A DNA stretch of 55,413 nt, taken from NCBI GenBank assembly GCA_001970955.1, contig MPUH01000423.1:1-55413 (forward strand), written 5' to 3'. Position 1 is the first letter of the stretch, and each line of letters begins with the position of its first letter. A program made the translations under genes and the position numbers. The DNA is from Stentor coeruleus. Lineage: Eukaryota; Ciliophora; Heterotrichea; Heterotrichida; Stentoridae. The notes under the pieces were generated by a model. It saw only the letters and a list, made by a program, of their open reading frames with translations, had not been told where the DNA came from and did no database searches. Shown here one piece after another: positions 10,303-22,199 of the stretch.

Positions 10303-11357
10303 TTTGAAAATTTTTGTAATCCTCGAACTTAAGATATGTTTATTTTAACTTTATATTATCGCAATGGGATATCACCTATTCAAATTATTTAATAAAAAAT
10401 TAACAGCATATTTCAATATAAAGATATAAGCTCATAACTCAACTAATAGCATTTTGCTTTCATATATTATTGATTATTTAATTTATAAATGTACTTTAGT
10501 TCTAAATGACAATCATATTAAATTATTAGCTAGTGTGCAAAATAGCTAAGGACTTTATAATAATTCATAAAAGTTGTTATGGTAATTATTAAATTCTTTA
10601 AAAGATAACTAATCATTATTTTATAGTAAATTTTGGATTGATTTAGTATATGTTTTTTTTATTTTGAGCTTACTTAAATGCAAAACAAATATATAAGATA
10701 TTTTTTCTGAATTTTCTCTGCATAGCTATAAACACTAAAGTTAATTAAAGAATTAATCTATAATATTCAGTTAAGTAACTATATATATTGCGAGTATAAG
10801 AATTATTAGCATCTAGTGTTTATAAATCTCTATAAATTGTAAATTCCTACACATCTTTAAACAACTAAACTAACATAATTAATATATGCATATCATACAT
10901 CGTTCTATTTACCTATAAGGACCTCCCGTTAGGACTCCAGACCAGTCTCTAAACTGCAAGGATCCATGCCGCCACCTATTACAATCAACGTTATAAATAT
11001 TGAAATTCTCTTTATATAATTGTTATATACTTTATTGAAAGAAGTATTTGTATAATTTAATATATTGTTATTATGAAAATTATTATCTATTAATATGCTA
11101 AAAAATTTATAACAATTTGATTTTTCCCATAATATAATCTCAAAGCAATGCAGCATATTATATATTTCCATACAATTTTCATAACTATTACTCATTTCTT
11201 TAGCATCATACAATTTTTATTGTTCTTACATATTTTATCTAACATAATATTCATTATACTCTTCTTGACTCTTCCCTAATTGCATCCTAATATTTCTTAT
11301 CGTATTATTTTCAATGTCCGCAAGGCTGATTTTGTAAAATATTCATATTTTAAATAA

Positions 11358-12245
11358 ATGCACTCAAATAGACTACGCAAGCGGAAAGTAAAAGAGGAGG
11401 AAGAGGAAGATTACTATTCTGACGACGATGATGACTGTGAAGACTTTGAGACCCCATCACCTGGAAAAAGAAAAAGTAAGGTCAACGTAGGCCGCAATGG
11501 TTCTTCGAAAAAAGTAGAGTCAGGGCACTCAGGAAGAATGGACAACTCTCTTGGAGTTCTAACAAAGAAATTCGTTGCTTTAATACAGAGTTCAGAGAAT
11601 AAGTGCATTGACCTTAACGAAGCTGTTGAAGTAATTTTAACATAGAAGCTTCAAGTACAGAAAAGACGAATTTATGATATAACTAATGTCCTTGAAGGAA
11701 TTGGACTGATTCAAAAAAAGTATAAAAATAAAATTCAATGGATAGGTTCTTCTAATGATGCTGATGAGCCTTATCTATGTGAAAGCACATCTCTTTCTAA
11801 AGAATTAGATGCGCTGAATGAAGAAGAAAAAAATCTTGACTATTGGACCAACCAAATACAAGAGTCGCTTAACCAGCTTACAAAAGATCCTAGTTATACT
11901 GAATATGCATATGTTACTTATGATGATATTAGAAATTTACCCAATCTAACTGAATATCAAAATGAAACTTTGTTGGCCATTCGTGCTCCACCAGGGACTA
12001 ATTTGGAAGTGCCTAATCCAGACTCTTTTCCGCCAGATGAAAAAGAAAGGTATCAGATACTCCTACATTCGAACTCTGGGGAAATACTGGTTTATGTGAT
12101 TTCTAGTGATAAGGGCTCAGGGGGAAATGTTTTGAGCACTAATACTTCAAAGTTGTCACCAAATTTTGCTGATCAGTTTAAGAATAATAGACTCAGTGAA
12201 ACCGCTATAAAGAAAGAAGGCCTTGGGGACTTGTATTCGCAGTAG
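11358..12245 (+). CDS. E2F-family transcription factor
   Basis: Two exons joined by a 15-nt intron encode 290 residues. An acidic and basic N-terminus ([10 protein letters not shown], then DDDDD) is followed by the winged-helix DNA-binding domain, whose recognition region [19 protein letters not shown] is the E2F signature and starts just after the intron. A coiled-coil/marked-box region ([14 protein letters not shown] ... YAYVTYDDI ... [15 protein letters not shown]) completes a typical E2F. There is one DNA-binding domain, so this is the type that dimerises with DP, not the E2F7/8 type. E2F/DP controls S-phase genes. No clear pRB-binding segment is visible at the C-terminus. Confidence 0.93.
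11631..11645 (+). other. 15-nt intron (E2F gene)
   Basis: Reads GTAATTTTAACATAG, phase 0. Removal joins NEAVE to [15 protein letters not shown] inside the DNA-binding domain. Confidence 0.93.
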
Positions 12246-12410
12246 AATAAGTTATTTATTAGTGTTTTAAATAAGTATTAATTTTCAAGGCTAGCAAAGA
12301 TTGCAATGGATGATGAGAAAACTATATAGATCACAACAAAGAAAGAGCAAAATTAAGGTGTGATATAAAATATAATATAGTTTGTATTGAAAAACAAAAT
12401 GCAGACAAAA

Positions 12411-12490
12411 TGGCTGCTTTGAGATTTGAACCCACGCCCTTTCGGAATAGTGCCTAAAACTACTGCCTTAGACCACTCCATAAAACTTGC
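12411..12490 (-). pseudogene. Degenerate tRNA-Leu (UAG)
   Basis: The minus strand has the D-loop part GAGTGGTCTAAGGC. Next comes an anticodon stem GTAGT/ACTAT enclosing the loop TTTAGGC (anticodon UAG), then a type-II variable arm with CC-GAAA-GG, and a T-arm with GTGGGTTCAAATCTCAA. The 3' end is AGCAGCC plus A. This is clearly tRNA-Leu ancestry. However, the 5' acceptor strand should read close to GGCTGCT and does not, the 5' side of the D stem does not pair, and the T stem has a G-A mismatch. I call it a pseudogene. Confidence 0.6.
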
Positions 12491-13533
12491 ACTTAAACTA
12501 TAGCTTATTTTGAGAAAATGATGTACTTTCTTTCAATGCATTGCTATCAGCATTTCCCACAGGTTACTAACTATAATGAGCATTTCTTCAAAGTTGTCTT
12601 CATCATGATTCCTCATATAATTCGGCTGGAGGCATTTGATTTTTTTCCCCCAATCAAAGTCACTGATCTGAGAATCATTTTTACCTTTTCAGGGTCTATT
12701 TAACCCAGTCTGTTAACTAGTTTTCTTTGAAATAAATAATTTGCAAAATCTCTAGCTTTAGCAAACTATCCATTTCGAATTTCTCTTTTTGAATTTGAAC
12801 CTGCTTAGCTAGAATTTGATCATGGATTTCCCCGTGGGATTTTTTCAAACATGATCGAATTATAAACATTATTTTATAAATAATGATCCTAAAAACTAAT
12901 AATCAACAGCTACAAAATAATTTTCCTGCATATGACCTTAGGGGCCATATATTGAGCTATTTCACTTGTGTCCTTAGCGTTTCTTGGCTTCCACTTGGGC
13001 AATACCAAAGTGAGTTATTGCTAATATCATATTTTATTAAAAACAAGACTATCTGCTTGATATCTATGACAAAATTCATTAATATGCAAAAATTCTAAAT
13101 TCATAGGATGCATGCTACAAAATTTGGTCTATTTTTCATTGAGTTTATTTATTCTGGACAGATAATACTTTAAATCACTACCTGCATCAAAACCACAACA
13201 AGTCATAGATTTTATCTACCCTTAAATGCGTGTTGCATGCTTACAATGAAGATGCAATTCAGATGTGAAAGCAGCTTCTTTTCGTGTAGATATTTCCTGG
13301 GATAAGAGTTTTTACATATAAAAATCATAAAGCAATTTCAAATAAAAACTTAAATTAATTGGTGCTTTATTTGGGAAGCATTTGAAAAGATTCTTTTTAT
13401 TTCCCTAAACTTTAGAAAGCAATCCCTTGAATCTTACAAAATAAAATGATTGATTAATTTTAAGAAATTTTCATTTGTGATCTTTATCTTCTTAATTTAT
13501 TAATCTTACTAAAAGCTTTAAAAATCATATTTA

Positions 13534-13835
13534 TGTATAATTTATCATAAATTATTTGATAATATCGCACAATTAGCCAATTATTCGATTAAAAACTATA
13601 AGAAATTTATCCGATAAATTTTTTTCAAAGGTATTTAAAAGAATATATATTTATTAATTATCGTTTAGAATATAAGCGTTTTGNTTGTATAATTTATCAT
13701 AAATTATTTGATAATATCGCACAATTAGCCAATTATTCGATTAAAAACTATAAGAAATTTATCCGATAAAATTTTTTCAAAGGTATTTAAAAGAATATAT
13801 ATTTATTAATTATCGTTTAGAATATAAGCGTTTTG
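13534..13835. repeat. Duplicated contig overlap around N at 13684
   Basis: The segment 13534-13683 recurs at 13686-13835 (150 bp) with one difference in an A/T run. It is an assembly overlap, not a biological tandem repeat. Confidence 0.9.
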
Positions 13836-14218
13836 CCATAGAAACCAAAGAAATTTACGCAAATAACAATTTTACTATATTTATTTCATAACACATTCAT
13901 GATCTCATAAATCTTTTACTTTTTAAAATATTTTTTAGCTTAAATCAGTTATATTCTTGCTATAATATGTAATTTTAATTATTGAATCATTTAACTTATA
14001 ATACATCAATCATCCTTCTAATTATTATCAATCTAATTTTTCAATGAATAATTTAATGTTTAGTTTTCTTATATATGATAAAATTAAATCAGAATAATGA
14101 AGCTAAGTTTGACTTTATAAAATTTTGGGATTTTTAGATGTTCCATTGTTTCCAAAATGTGAGCGAATAAATCTATATGAATAATAGCTCTTTAAAATCG
14201 TCAGAAAAGTTTGTACAA

Positions 14219-16576
14219 ATGCCAGCGTTAGAATTCTTCAGTTTCCTTCAGACTAAGCTTCGTCGGTGTCCGCGAAACAGAGCAATCTGCTCAGATTTCA
14301 AGTAAAATTTACATAGATCAATAGACAATTTTCAGCACTCATTGCCAATTAAAACAAATTTGATAAGGCCTGAAGAAGGACTTAAATTAGATGGCTCCAG
14401 CTGTTTTATGTGGTTTGTCCTACGGACTAAGAAAATGCGAGACCTAGTGCCAGACATAGAGTTTTTAAAATACAGAGAGGTCTGCTTGCAAATGATTTCC
14501 AAAATCGGGAATTGCGTTGAAGCACAGTTCGGTCTGGGTACCTTGCAAGCTTATGAAGGTAATATTGATGCTGCTCTCCAGCATATAAAGATAGCTTTAT
14601 CGCAAAGTAGCGCTGATCATTCATTTAATGTATGGAACGCTGTTCTAACAGTATTCAGAATAAACTCGAAGAAAAGGGCCCTACATGCTAAAAAGCTTTG
14701 CTATGAACTTATAAAAAAAGGTATTGAAACTATTGAAGTATGTTGGGCTCTCATGACAATATCGTTATCAGACTATCTAAAGCATGGAGTTGAGATTGAA
14801 ACTCCAGAGCACTACGCTGCAAAGCTCAAAATTAAAAGTGATTATTTCGGGGCACTAGCATGGGCTGAAATCTTCTTGAAAAGTAAAATCGACGAATATA
14901 AAGGAGTTGTACTTTTAAAGCATTTGATAAAGAAATATCCAAATCACCCAGAAGCTTTACTTAAACTATGGAATTATTATTACTATACATTATATGATTA
15001 TGCTTCTGCTTTAGAGATTATTGAACAAGCATTTGTTTTCGAGACTGGTAAAACTAGTGAGTATTCTGTGGTTATATCATTGAATTATGCTAGATCTCTA
15101 TATAAAAATAAAAAGTATCGGAGTTGTTTTGAATTGCTTCAGATTGAGTATACAAAGCATTCATTATTTACGGTGATATTATATCATTATGGAAGACTAT
15201 GTGTGAAGAGTAAAGATCAATTGTTTTTGGGCTCAGCGATTGGCGCGTTGGAAGAAACTTTGAAAACATGCAGCGAAATTCGTCATGGACAAATTTATTA
15301 TTGGCTTACTTATGCTTATTTACAGGCTGAAGAAAAGGTCGAAGCGTTTAATTGTGCAAAAAAAAGTGTTGCGCTACTTTCGGAGATTTTGGATAAACAC
15401 AAATGTTTTGACCCAGAATATGAACGGAGAATCACTCGTAAAATTAACTCTCTTCAAAGTATAATCAAAGACTTGCACATAAATATATTAGACATCGAGA
15501 TGCTTGAAAAAGTTTTAGAAGATTCTCCACCTTTACGTATAGAAGAGTGCAAAGTCTATTGTAATTCAATTCATAAATTTGACTCTCTTGAAGGCTACTT
15601 ATATGAAGCAAAAATATTTTGGAAGGCAGGAAAATATCGTAAGGCTAAAGAGACCTTACTAAACCAATTAAGCTGTACCCGGGTTAAAATGAAAGCATTT
15701 TTCGCACTAATTGAATATTTAAAAATTGAAGGAGATTACGAATACACCTTAAACTTAAGTAAAGAAATGGTAGCGAGGTGCCGAAGTCCAATGATTCCAG
15801 TGCAAATGTGGATTAGAGCAAACATGATCTATGCAAAAGCTCTTGAAAAAAATAATAGAGTTTATGAAGCCTTGCTTGTATACAAGAGCTTAGCTCAAGT
15901 TCAACCGATTCCGTTTATTCCTGATTTAAGTTATACAAGAGAGTTGCAAAGGTCATTTAATAAAGAAGATCTTGATACAGTAGTTATGAGATTAGAAGCT
16001 AAACAGCAAAGATATTCATATTTAGCTAGTTCTGCTAGAGACTATCAAATACAAAGATCTAAACTTGTGTGCTCTAGACTGTATATAAGTCCTGCACTTT
16101 TAGGAGACGAAGAGGAAGAGTATGAAATCATGTCAGAAAGGTCGAAAACTGTGTCCACTGACAGGTCTGAACCGGATTTAGTTGGAAGTCGGGCTCCAGA
16201 GCCTTTACCGAAAACAAGAATTTCATCTATTCCTTGTGGTGATTCAGCTAATATTGGCTTTTCTGTGACAACTTATTATGAATTTCTATATAAAATTGGA
16301 AGGACATGTGCTAAGTACTCTGTAAACCTTAAAGAGGGAATACATGCATTGCATGATTTCTTGAACACTCACCATTATTGGACAATTGAGGGTATAGAAA
16401 TTGTTGAAGAATTCAAGGTTAAAGCGAAGTTCTGGCTAGGGATTTTATATTTCAAAACTAAGCAAAATAACCTTGCAGAAGAAATTTTTCGAGATATTCT
16501 TTCGATGCTTTTTCAGCTGGGACGAACGAAAATGAGTTCAGAAGCACAGAGGATTCTTAAAACCATCTGTGAATAA
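14219..16576 (+). CDS. TPR-repeat protein
   Basis: Two exons joined by a 15-nt intron encode 780 residues. The true start is ATG 14219 (MPALEFFSFLQTKLRRCPRN), found by splicing the intron at 14302-14316; the long frame downstream has no ATG of its own at its edge. The protein is mostly paired helices with tetratricopeptide-like spacing (for example FGLGTLQAYEGNIDAALQHIKIAL, then EALLKLWNYYYYTLYDYASALEIIEQAF). An acidic, Ser-rich linker (GDEEEEYEIMSERS) lies near residue 630. It may be a scaffold subunit of the anaphase-promoting-complex or ciliary type, but I cannot assign it to a family. Confidence 0.75.
14302..14316 (+). other. 15-nt intron (TPR gene)
   Basis: Reads GTAAAATTTACATAG, phase 2 (codon AA|A). 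It connects the ATG-bearing first exon to the long second exon. Confidence 0.9.
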
Positions 16577-18839
16577 TCTAGTTATATAACCATCCCTTTG
16601 ATTTACTATGTACACAGGTGATTTAATTATATCTTTTTGCTTTTAGGATATATATTAGATGAAATCCCCATTAGTTTATAGTATGCAATTTATTTTTTGT
16701 GCTGCGTGCATTACTTTATAATTTGAAGTAAAAATTATATAAGTTAGCTAACCTTGAAAATATGAATTTCTTAGAAGCGATTTTAAATTCTAATAATATT
16801 GCTATTGAATCTTAATGCCCTGATAAATATTTTGCTCTTCTAGTCATCTTATCTTATTTCCTTTCATATTGGCGCATCAAAGTATTCAAAAACTTATGAC
16901 CTTGATATTTCTGTTATTGTTCCAGTTTTCTTGATTTTTTTATTCTATCCTTAAGCTCTTTCACTTTAGTTTTAGTAAATAATAAGAATTAAAAAATGTG
17001 TGTTTTAAGTAAAGTAGAATGATGAATATGCAATCATCTACAAAAGCACTCAATTTATACTTTATGTTATCAGTAGAGCATTCAGCCACTCTCTTAGAAA
17101 GATCTTCTAATTTTAATATTAACTTTCCAGGAATATCAACACCTATTGGCTATATAGAAACTTTGTTAATCTAAAATATGATGAAAACATTTTTTTTAAG
17201 TTGCTTATGTATAATCTGAAAGGAGGTTTAAATATAGTCCTAATTCTGCATTTACTACAAATACTGAACTTGAATTGAACCTTGCTAGAAAAAGTGGATC
17301 ATTTTTTGGTTGAATTTAGCCTGGATTTTGCCGAAAGTTTGCTCTATAGTAAATCCACTTACAATTTGTCACGCAATGGTCGTTGTGGTCATTATCTAAA
17401 ATGGCCAAAAATAGAATGAATATTTACTTTTATTTATAATAATTATGTCAACCTCATCCATAAAATGGTCGACAAGAAGCAGTAAATGCCGCTTTGACAA
17501 ATTAAGCAGGATTCGGAAAACCATCTAAGCTAAATAGGCTCATATCCCTGGAAAGGGCTCGAATTTACTAAGCGATGATTCATCTATCAACTGATTTACA
17601 TAAATAAAATTTTAATCGATCCTTGAAACTTTTCCTCCTCTGCATCTTTCACCAATTGCAGCCAAGGTTTTACTTGGTAACTCTCTATACAGTAGTACTG
17701 TCTCATCATCATTAAAAATATTACACGGAAGAAACCCTTCGTAAATAAAATGGAGAAAAAAGTGTTGGAGTGGATGGGTGAAAATTTGTTCACTGCACCC
17801 AATATTAATCTAGTTCCAGTAATTTGATTTATTGTTTTTTCGAAGAAAAAAGTGAGGTAGTTATTTCAGATAAAACTCAGAAAATTTATTAGATAATAAT
17901 AATGAACTAGAATAAACTAAAGCCACCGAATTTATTATTATAGCTCTTAATAATGATAGATTATATTAGTATATAAAAAATTAATTTTATGATACTTAAA
18001 TAATGGCAAACAGTGAAACAATATATGATAGAATTGTTTTATAGGCTATTTCCAAAAAAAATAAAAGAGATTGATTTATGCATATAATTTTATAGTAAGC
18101 CTTAATTATTGATTATTTATATTATAACCATTATATTTTTCTGAATGTATAAATTTGAGAGAAAGTTGACTAAAATAATTATTGATTGTAAATAAATTAG
18201 AAATTAGGCATCTTTTATGCTGTAAATAATTTCGCTTTAGCTAAATATATCTTGATTTGGGTGACAGATAAAATGCCAGCCTGATATTAGTGCAGAAAAG
18301 TTAAAATTTATTGCAATATTCTTAGATTTAAGTATGGAATGACCATATTGCGTATAGGAATTACTATGTATATGCATTCATTATGCCAAAATTATATCGA
18401 AGAATTTTAAGTAAGGGGACATTAATAACTTTCAAGTTTAATTAATCTAGTAATAGATAAAATATTAAGTATTATTATTAAATACTGTGAACTGCATCTC
18501 CTTATTTAAGCATACCATAAAACAAAATATGATAATTTGTGTGCTGTCAAAAAATACACTAAAACATAATTTTTAAGGCTTTCTAATTTATCTCCATGCA
18601 ATATTTTCAACTAGTGTTATTCCTCTCAAGCTATACCAAAAACTTTGTAAATTATCTTAAGCATTATTCTTTCATTATAATAGTTTAACCAATCTTAAAT
18701 TTCGTGCACGACTGAATTCCATATAATTAAACCCATTTCTTTTAATCATAAAAATTCTCCTCTATTTATTTACTTGAAATTTTATTCTTACATATCCTAT
18801 TACCTCTGTTAATCTGACGTGGATATTATATTGGTTAAA
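16577..18839. other. Gene-free stretch of 2.2 kb
   Basis: No supported gene. Between about 17200 and 17830 the base composition is less AT-extreme, and short coding-like pieces in several frames are broken by stops. This may be another old gene relic, but I cannot name it. The remainder is AT-rich spacer. Confidence 0.4.
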
Positions 18840-20273
18840 ATGGAAGGAGACTTTTTAGTTAAGGACTTATCTCTAGCAGACTGGGGACGCAAAGAAATCA
18901 ACCTCGCTGAAGTTGAGATGCCAGGTCTAATGGCCTGTAGAGCTGAGTTCGGACCTTCCCAACCATTAGCAGGGGCTAAGATCTCAGGTTCACTCCATAT
19001 GACAATTCAAACAGCAGTGCTCATTGAGACTCTTAAGGCCTTAGGTGCTCAAGTAAGATGGTGTTCTTGTAACATTTTTTCAACACAAGACCATGCAGCC
19101 GCAGCAATAGCCGCAAATCACTCAGCTGCAGTCTTCGCTTGGAAAGGTATGAACCTAGATGAGTACTGGGAAGCTACAGATAAAGCAATAAGCTGGCCTG
19201 ATAATGATGGTCCTTATCTTATTGTTGATGATGGTGGGGATATGACCCTTCTAGTTCACTTAGGTGTTGAATGGGAATTAAAACATGAAGCTGACCCAAG
19301 TGTATGGCCAGATCCAGAAGCTCAAAAATCAGAAGAAGAAAAAGCTCTATTCAAAATCATTAAAAAGAACCTTGAAACCAACCCACGCAAATGGAGAGCT
19401 ATGGCTGAAAGAATTGTTGGTGTCTCGGAGGAAACAACAACAGGTGTGATGAGACTATATGAAAAGTCCAAAGCTGGCAAGCTATTATTCCCTGCAATTA
19501 ATGTTAATGACTCAGTGACTAAAAGCAAATTTGATAATATTTACGGGTGCAGACATTCTCTTCCTGATGGGATCATGAGAGCTACTGATGTAATGATTGC
19601 TGGTAAACAAGTTGTTGTCTGTGGTTATGGAGATGTCGGCAAAGGATGTGCTGCTGCTATGAGAGCTTGTGGTGCTAGAGTTTTTGTCACTGAAGTTGAC
19701 CCTATTTGTGCTCTTCAAGCATGTATGGAAGGATATTCTGTTAAAACTTTAGCTTCATTGTTACCCACCGCTGACATTTTCGTCACTGCCACTGGTAACA
19801 AAAATATCATCCTCGCTTCAGATATGAATAAAATGAAGAATAACGCTATAGTTGGAAACATTGGTCATTTTGATAATGAAATTGACATGGCAGGACTTAG
19901 TGAAATTGATGGACTCAAAGTGGAAAATATTAAACCTCAAGTTGACAGGTTCATCTTCCCAGATGGTCATGCAATTATCATCCTCGCTTCAGGTAGACTT
20001 CTTAACCTTGGTTGTGCAACTGGTCATCCAAGCTTTGTTATGAGCTGCTCATTTACCAATCAAACAATAGCTCAGCTTGATTTATGGTCTGGTAGAGTTA
20101 CTGGTAAATACGAAAAACAAGTATATACTTTACCTAAAATCTTAGACGAAAAAGTTGCTAGACTTCATTTGCCCGCCCTTCAAGCTGAACTTAGTGTTTT
20201 GACTGAAGATCAAGCTAAATACATTGGTGTCACTGTTGAAGGACCTTACAAGAAGCCTGAGTACAGGTACTAG
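18840..20273 (+). CDS. AHCY: Adenosylhomocysteinase (SAH hydrolase)
   Basis: A 477-residue enzyme that splits S-adenosylhomocysteine into adenosine and homocysteine using bound NAD, which keeps methylation reactions running in the cytosol. Clear signatures are [55 protein letters not shown], the NAD-binding [21 protein letters not shown] and the C-terminal KPEYRY. A roughly 40-residue insertion (about residues 140-185) resembles the longer plant/bacterial form, not the 432-residue animal enzyme. I choose ATG 18840; the seven upstream in-frame codons have no ATG. The next gene starts 19 bp downstream on the same strand. Confidence 0.97.
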   Translation: MEGDFLVKDLSLADWGRKEINLAEVEMPGLMACRAEFGPSQPLAGAKISGSLHMTIQTAVLIETLKALGAQVRWCSCNIFSTQDHAAAAIAANHSAAVFAWKGMNLDEYWEATDKAISWPDNDGPYLIVDDGGDMTLLVHLGVEWELKHEADPSVWPDPEAQKSEEEKALFKIIKKNLETNPRKWRAMAERIVGVSEETTTGVMRLYEKSKAGKLLFPAINVNDSVTKSKFDNIYGCRHSLPDGIMRATDVMIAGKQVVVCGYGDVGKGCAAAMRACGARVFVTEVDPICALQACMEGYSVKTLASLLPTADIFVTATGNKNIILASDMNKMKNNAIVGNIGHFDNEIDMAGLSEIDGLKVENIKPQVDRFIFPDGHAIIILASGRLLNLGCATGHPSFVMSCSFTNQTIAQLDLWSGRVTGKYEKQVYTLPKILDEKVARLHLPALQAELSVLTEDQAKYIGVTVEGPYKKPEYRY

Positions 20274-20292
20274 ATAGTCATATTTATAAAAT

Positions 20293-20757
20293 ATGGATAG
20301 GAAATGGAGTAAAGTTGAAAGTCCGGAGGAAGAAGCTGCTATTCCCCCTTTACCCACTAGAGCTGAGGAATTGGCTTACTTGGATAAATTTGAACGGGAA
20401 CTTAGGAACCTGCCTTATTACAAGACAGGCTTTCCCCCTGACCCTTCCAGAAAGTACATCCTCTATCAGGACGAACTTGAAAGAGAATTTAATGCTAAAA
20501 GACTAAGGACTATGCTTGTTAGTGGACTGCTATTCTCACCTATTGCTTTCTGGCTCACGGAAAAATCCCCTGCAAAAGCTTGTCCTATGGGCATTCCTTA
20601 TCGCAGTTACCCATTCCAGCATAAACTTAGATTCTGGAGCTTTTTCATTTTCTACGAAGCTATTTTTACTTACACGTATTTCTTTTGGACTATGGACAAA
20701 AAGACTTTGGAAAGAAGTATGTGGCCACTCAATAAGATTAGAGAAAGACAGCTTTAG
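20293..20757 (+). CDS. Unknown protein with two hydrophobic segments
   Basis: A 154-residue protein starting at ATG 20293. I do not recognise the family. The N-terminal 75 residues are charged and Pro-rich (AAIPPLPTRAEEL, YYKTGFPPDPSRKYILY). A hydrophobic helix follows (LVSGLLFSPIAFWL, about 77-90) and then a longer aromatic one (FWSFFIFYEAIFTYTYFFW, about 116-134). The small size, the hairpin and the basic tail would suit an accessory subunit of a mitochondrial complex, but this is a guess. It lies 19 bp after AHCY on the same strand. Confidence 0.65.
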   Translation: MDRKWSKVESPEEEAAIPPLPTRAEELAYLDKFERELRNLPYYKTGFPPDPSRKYILYQDELEREFNAKRLRTMLVSGLLFSPIAFWLTEKSPAKACPMGIPYRSYPFQHKLRFWSFFIFYEAIFTYTYFFWTMDKKTLERSMWPLNKIRERQL

Positions 20758-21440
20758 TTAGATAATTCTTATGGATTAAAGGATTAATCCCCAAAATTTT
20801 TGCTTTGAGGAGGGTTTAGGAAGATTTAGATTTTGAAAATGAGAAGAGGAAGACTTGGAAGGGAGTTTTTTATTGAAGGTGAGTACTAGGGATAAGATTG
20901 AAATTTTTAGCTTATGTTATCATTAACTTTTTTAAACTTCAGACTTTTATATTTTACTTAAATATAAGCATTTATGCTTTGAGAAGTATATATCATATTG
21001 AACTTTTCTTTAAGAAAATAGAGAACTCTTCAATTTGTGTGTGACATCAATTATCTTATTTTCATATTGCTTGAAGCTTGAATTATATACATAGAGAATA
21101 TATTGTGATAATTGCTTTTTTATGATTCTGCCAACAAAATGCATTTTACTTTGTTGTAGTTAAATTTGTTAAGATTGCTTATAATTATGATGTATTGGAT
21201 TGCAACCCTGAACCTTTATTTGTTTTGATCGTGATCTATTTCATTTGATATATGATGAAAGTACTGTAGGANCTTACTTTGTTGTAGTCAAATTTGTTAA
21301 GATTGCTTATAATTATGATGTATTGGATTGCAACTCTGAACCTTTATTTGTTTTGATCGTGATCTATTTCATTTGATATATGATGAAAGTACTGTAGGAA
21401 TTCTAGCTTTAAACATGAGTAAAATTAACCCAATAATTAC
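20758..21440. other. Gene-free stretch with duplicated overlap
   Basis: AT-rich spacer with no frame I can support. It contains the N-flanked overlap described in its own entry. Confidence 0.5.
21146..21399. repeat. Duplicated contig overlap around N at 21272
   Basis: The segment 21146-21271 recurs at 21274-21399 (126 bp) with two substitutions, separated by N and one extra base. Confidence 0.9.
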
Positions 21441-22110
21441 CAGTATGACTATTAAGATCTTAGAAAAGCTATGTTGGATAATACTCATGCATATAATTTA
21501 GTGCTTAAAGTTCATACAGTTGATCAAAAGTTCCAGAGTAGGCTTGATTTTCTTATAAAACTATTGAAAAACGAGAATACAAAAAACAAGCTAGCTTCTA
21601 TGTAGCTAATAAACAGTCCTACTGTTGAAAATGTTGCCCAAAAAATTAGAGCTGAGTTCTTAGCTTTAAAGCTCTGATAAAGCCAAAGAAATCCTTAATC
21701 CATTTTATACAAAAATAGAAAAAGTTATTAACGAACTCAAAAGCACGCATTTAAGCCTTGGATTCAAAATTCACCGAGCTTTGTGAGTTTTAATGTGTGA
21801 ATTCTAAAAATCTAAAATTTGAAGAATTTATTGAAAAGTTCTCTTTTTCATAAAATTCTTTAATAATCTTAACTTAAAGCTAAAGAAGAAAGGGAGAAAA
21901 AAACTCGCGTTGAAGCTAAGAAAAAAGAAAATGCTAGCAAGCCTAAAGAAACACAGTCAAATATAGGTGTTAATGCTTTAGTTAATGCAAAAGCTCTGCT
22001 GATGATTTAAGAAAACGTCGAGCTGAGAGAGGAAATAATGAAAAAGCAGCGCTTTTAAGTCTACTGATAAAATGATGCAAACTATTGAAACTAGGAGAAT
22101 GGCAGTTACG
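21440..22110 (+). pseudogene. Decayed coding gene, family unknown
   Basis: Coding-like pieces on the + strand follow one another with frame shifts and stops: KAMLDNTHAYNLVLKVHTV near 21470, SPTVENVAQKIRAEFLALK near 21620, KAKEILNPFYTKIEKVINEL near 21680, EEREKKTRVEAKKKENASK near 21885, and KSTDKMMQTIETRRMAVTP near 22060. Charged helical composition continues throughout. Several TAA stops sit in otherwise open stretches. I read this as a recently decayed gene. Contig errors could explain some of the shifts. Confidence 0.45.
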
Positions 22111-22199
22111 CCTACTAACCCATAAAAACTAATATATTGGGTAGATTTTCAGATGTAGCCTTTAATAATTGGCATAAACTATTTATGCAGCCTAGGGTT

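Larger units (their letters stand above)
9681..11357. other. Gene-free stretch between USP7 and E2F
   Basis: No supported gene. It contains a short tandem duplication just after USP7, one N-flanked contig overlap, and an isolated GC-rich patch at about 10919-10980. The frames present are short and AT-driven. Confidence 0.5.
12246..14218. other. Gene-free stretch with tRNA relic and coding-like debris
   Basis: No intact gene. It holds the tRNA-Leu relic (12411-12490), minus-strand coding-like debris at about 12590-13060 with several in-frame stops (one open piece reads KDTSEIAQYMAPKVI, another EIHDQILAKQVQIQKEKF), and an N-flanked contig overlap at 13534-13835. The rest is very AT-rich. Confidence 0.45.

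Noticed and set aside
10929-11213. 94-residue minus-strand frame reading through the GC-rich patch
   Set aside because: Asn/Ile-rich translation of AT-rich DNA, no domain, no spliced extension found.
12411-12490. Functional tRNA-Leu
   Set aside because: The acceptor stem cannot form and the D stem lacks its 5' partner.
17596-17802. 68-residue minus-strand frame in the 16.6-18.8 kb spacer
   Set aside because: No similarity to any family and no spliced neighbours; both strands here have only short pieces.
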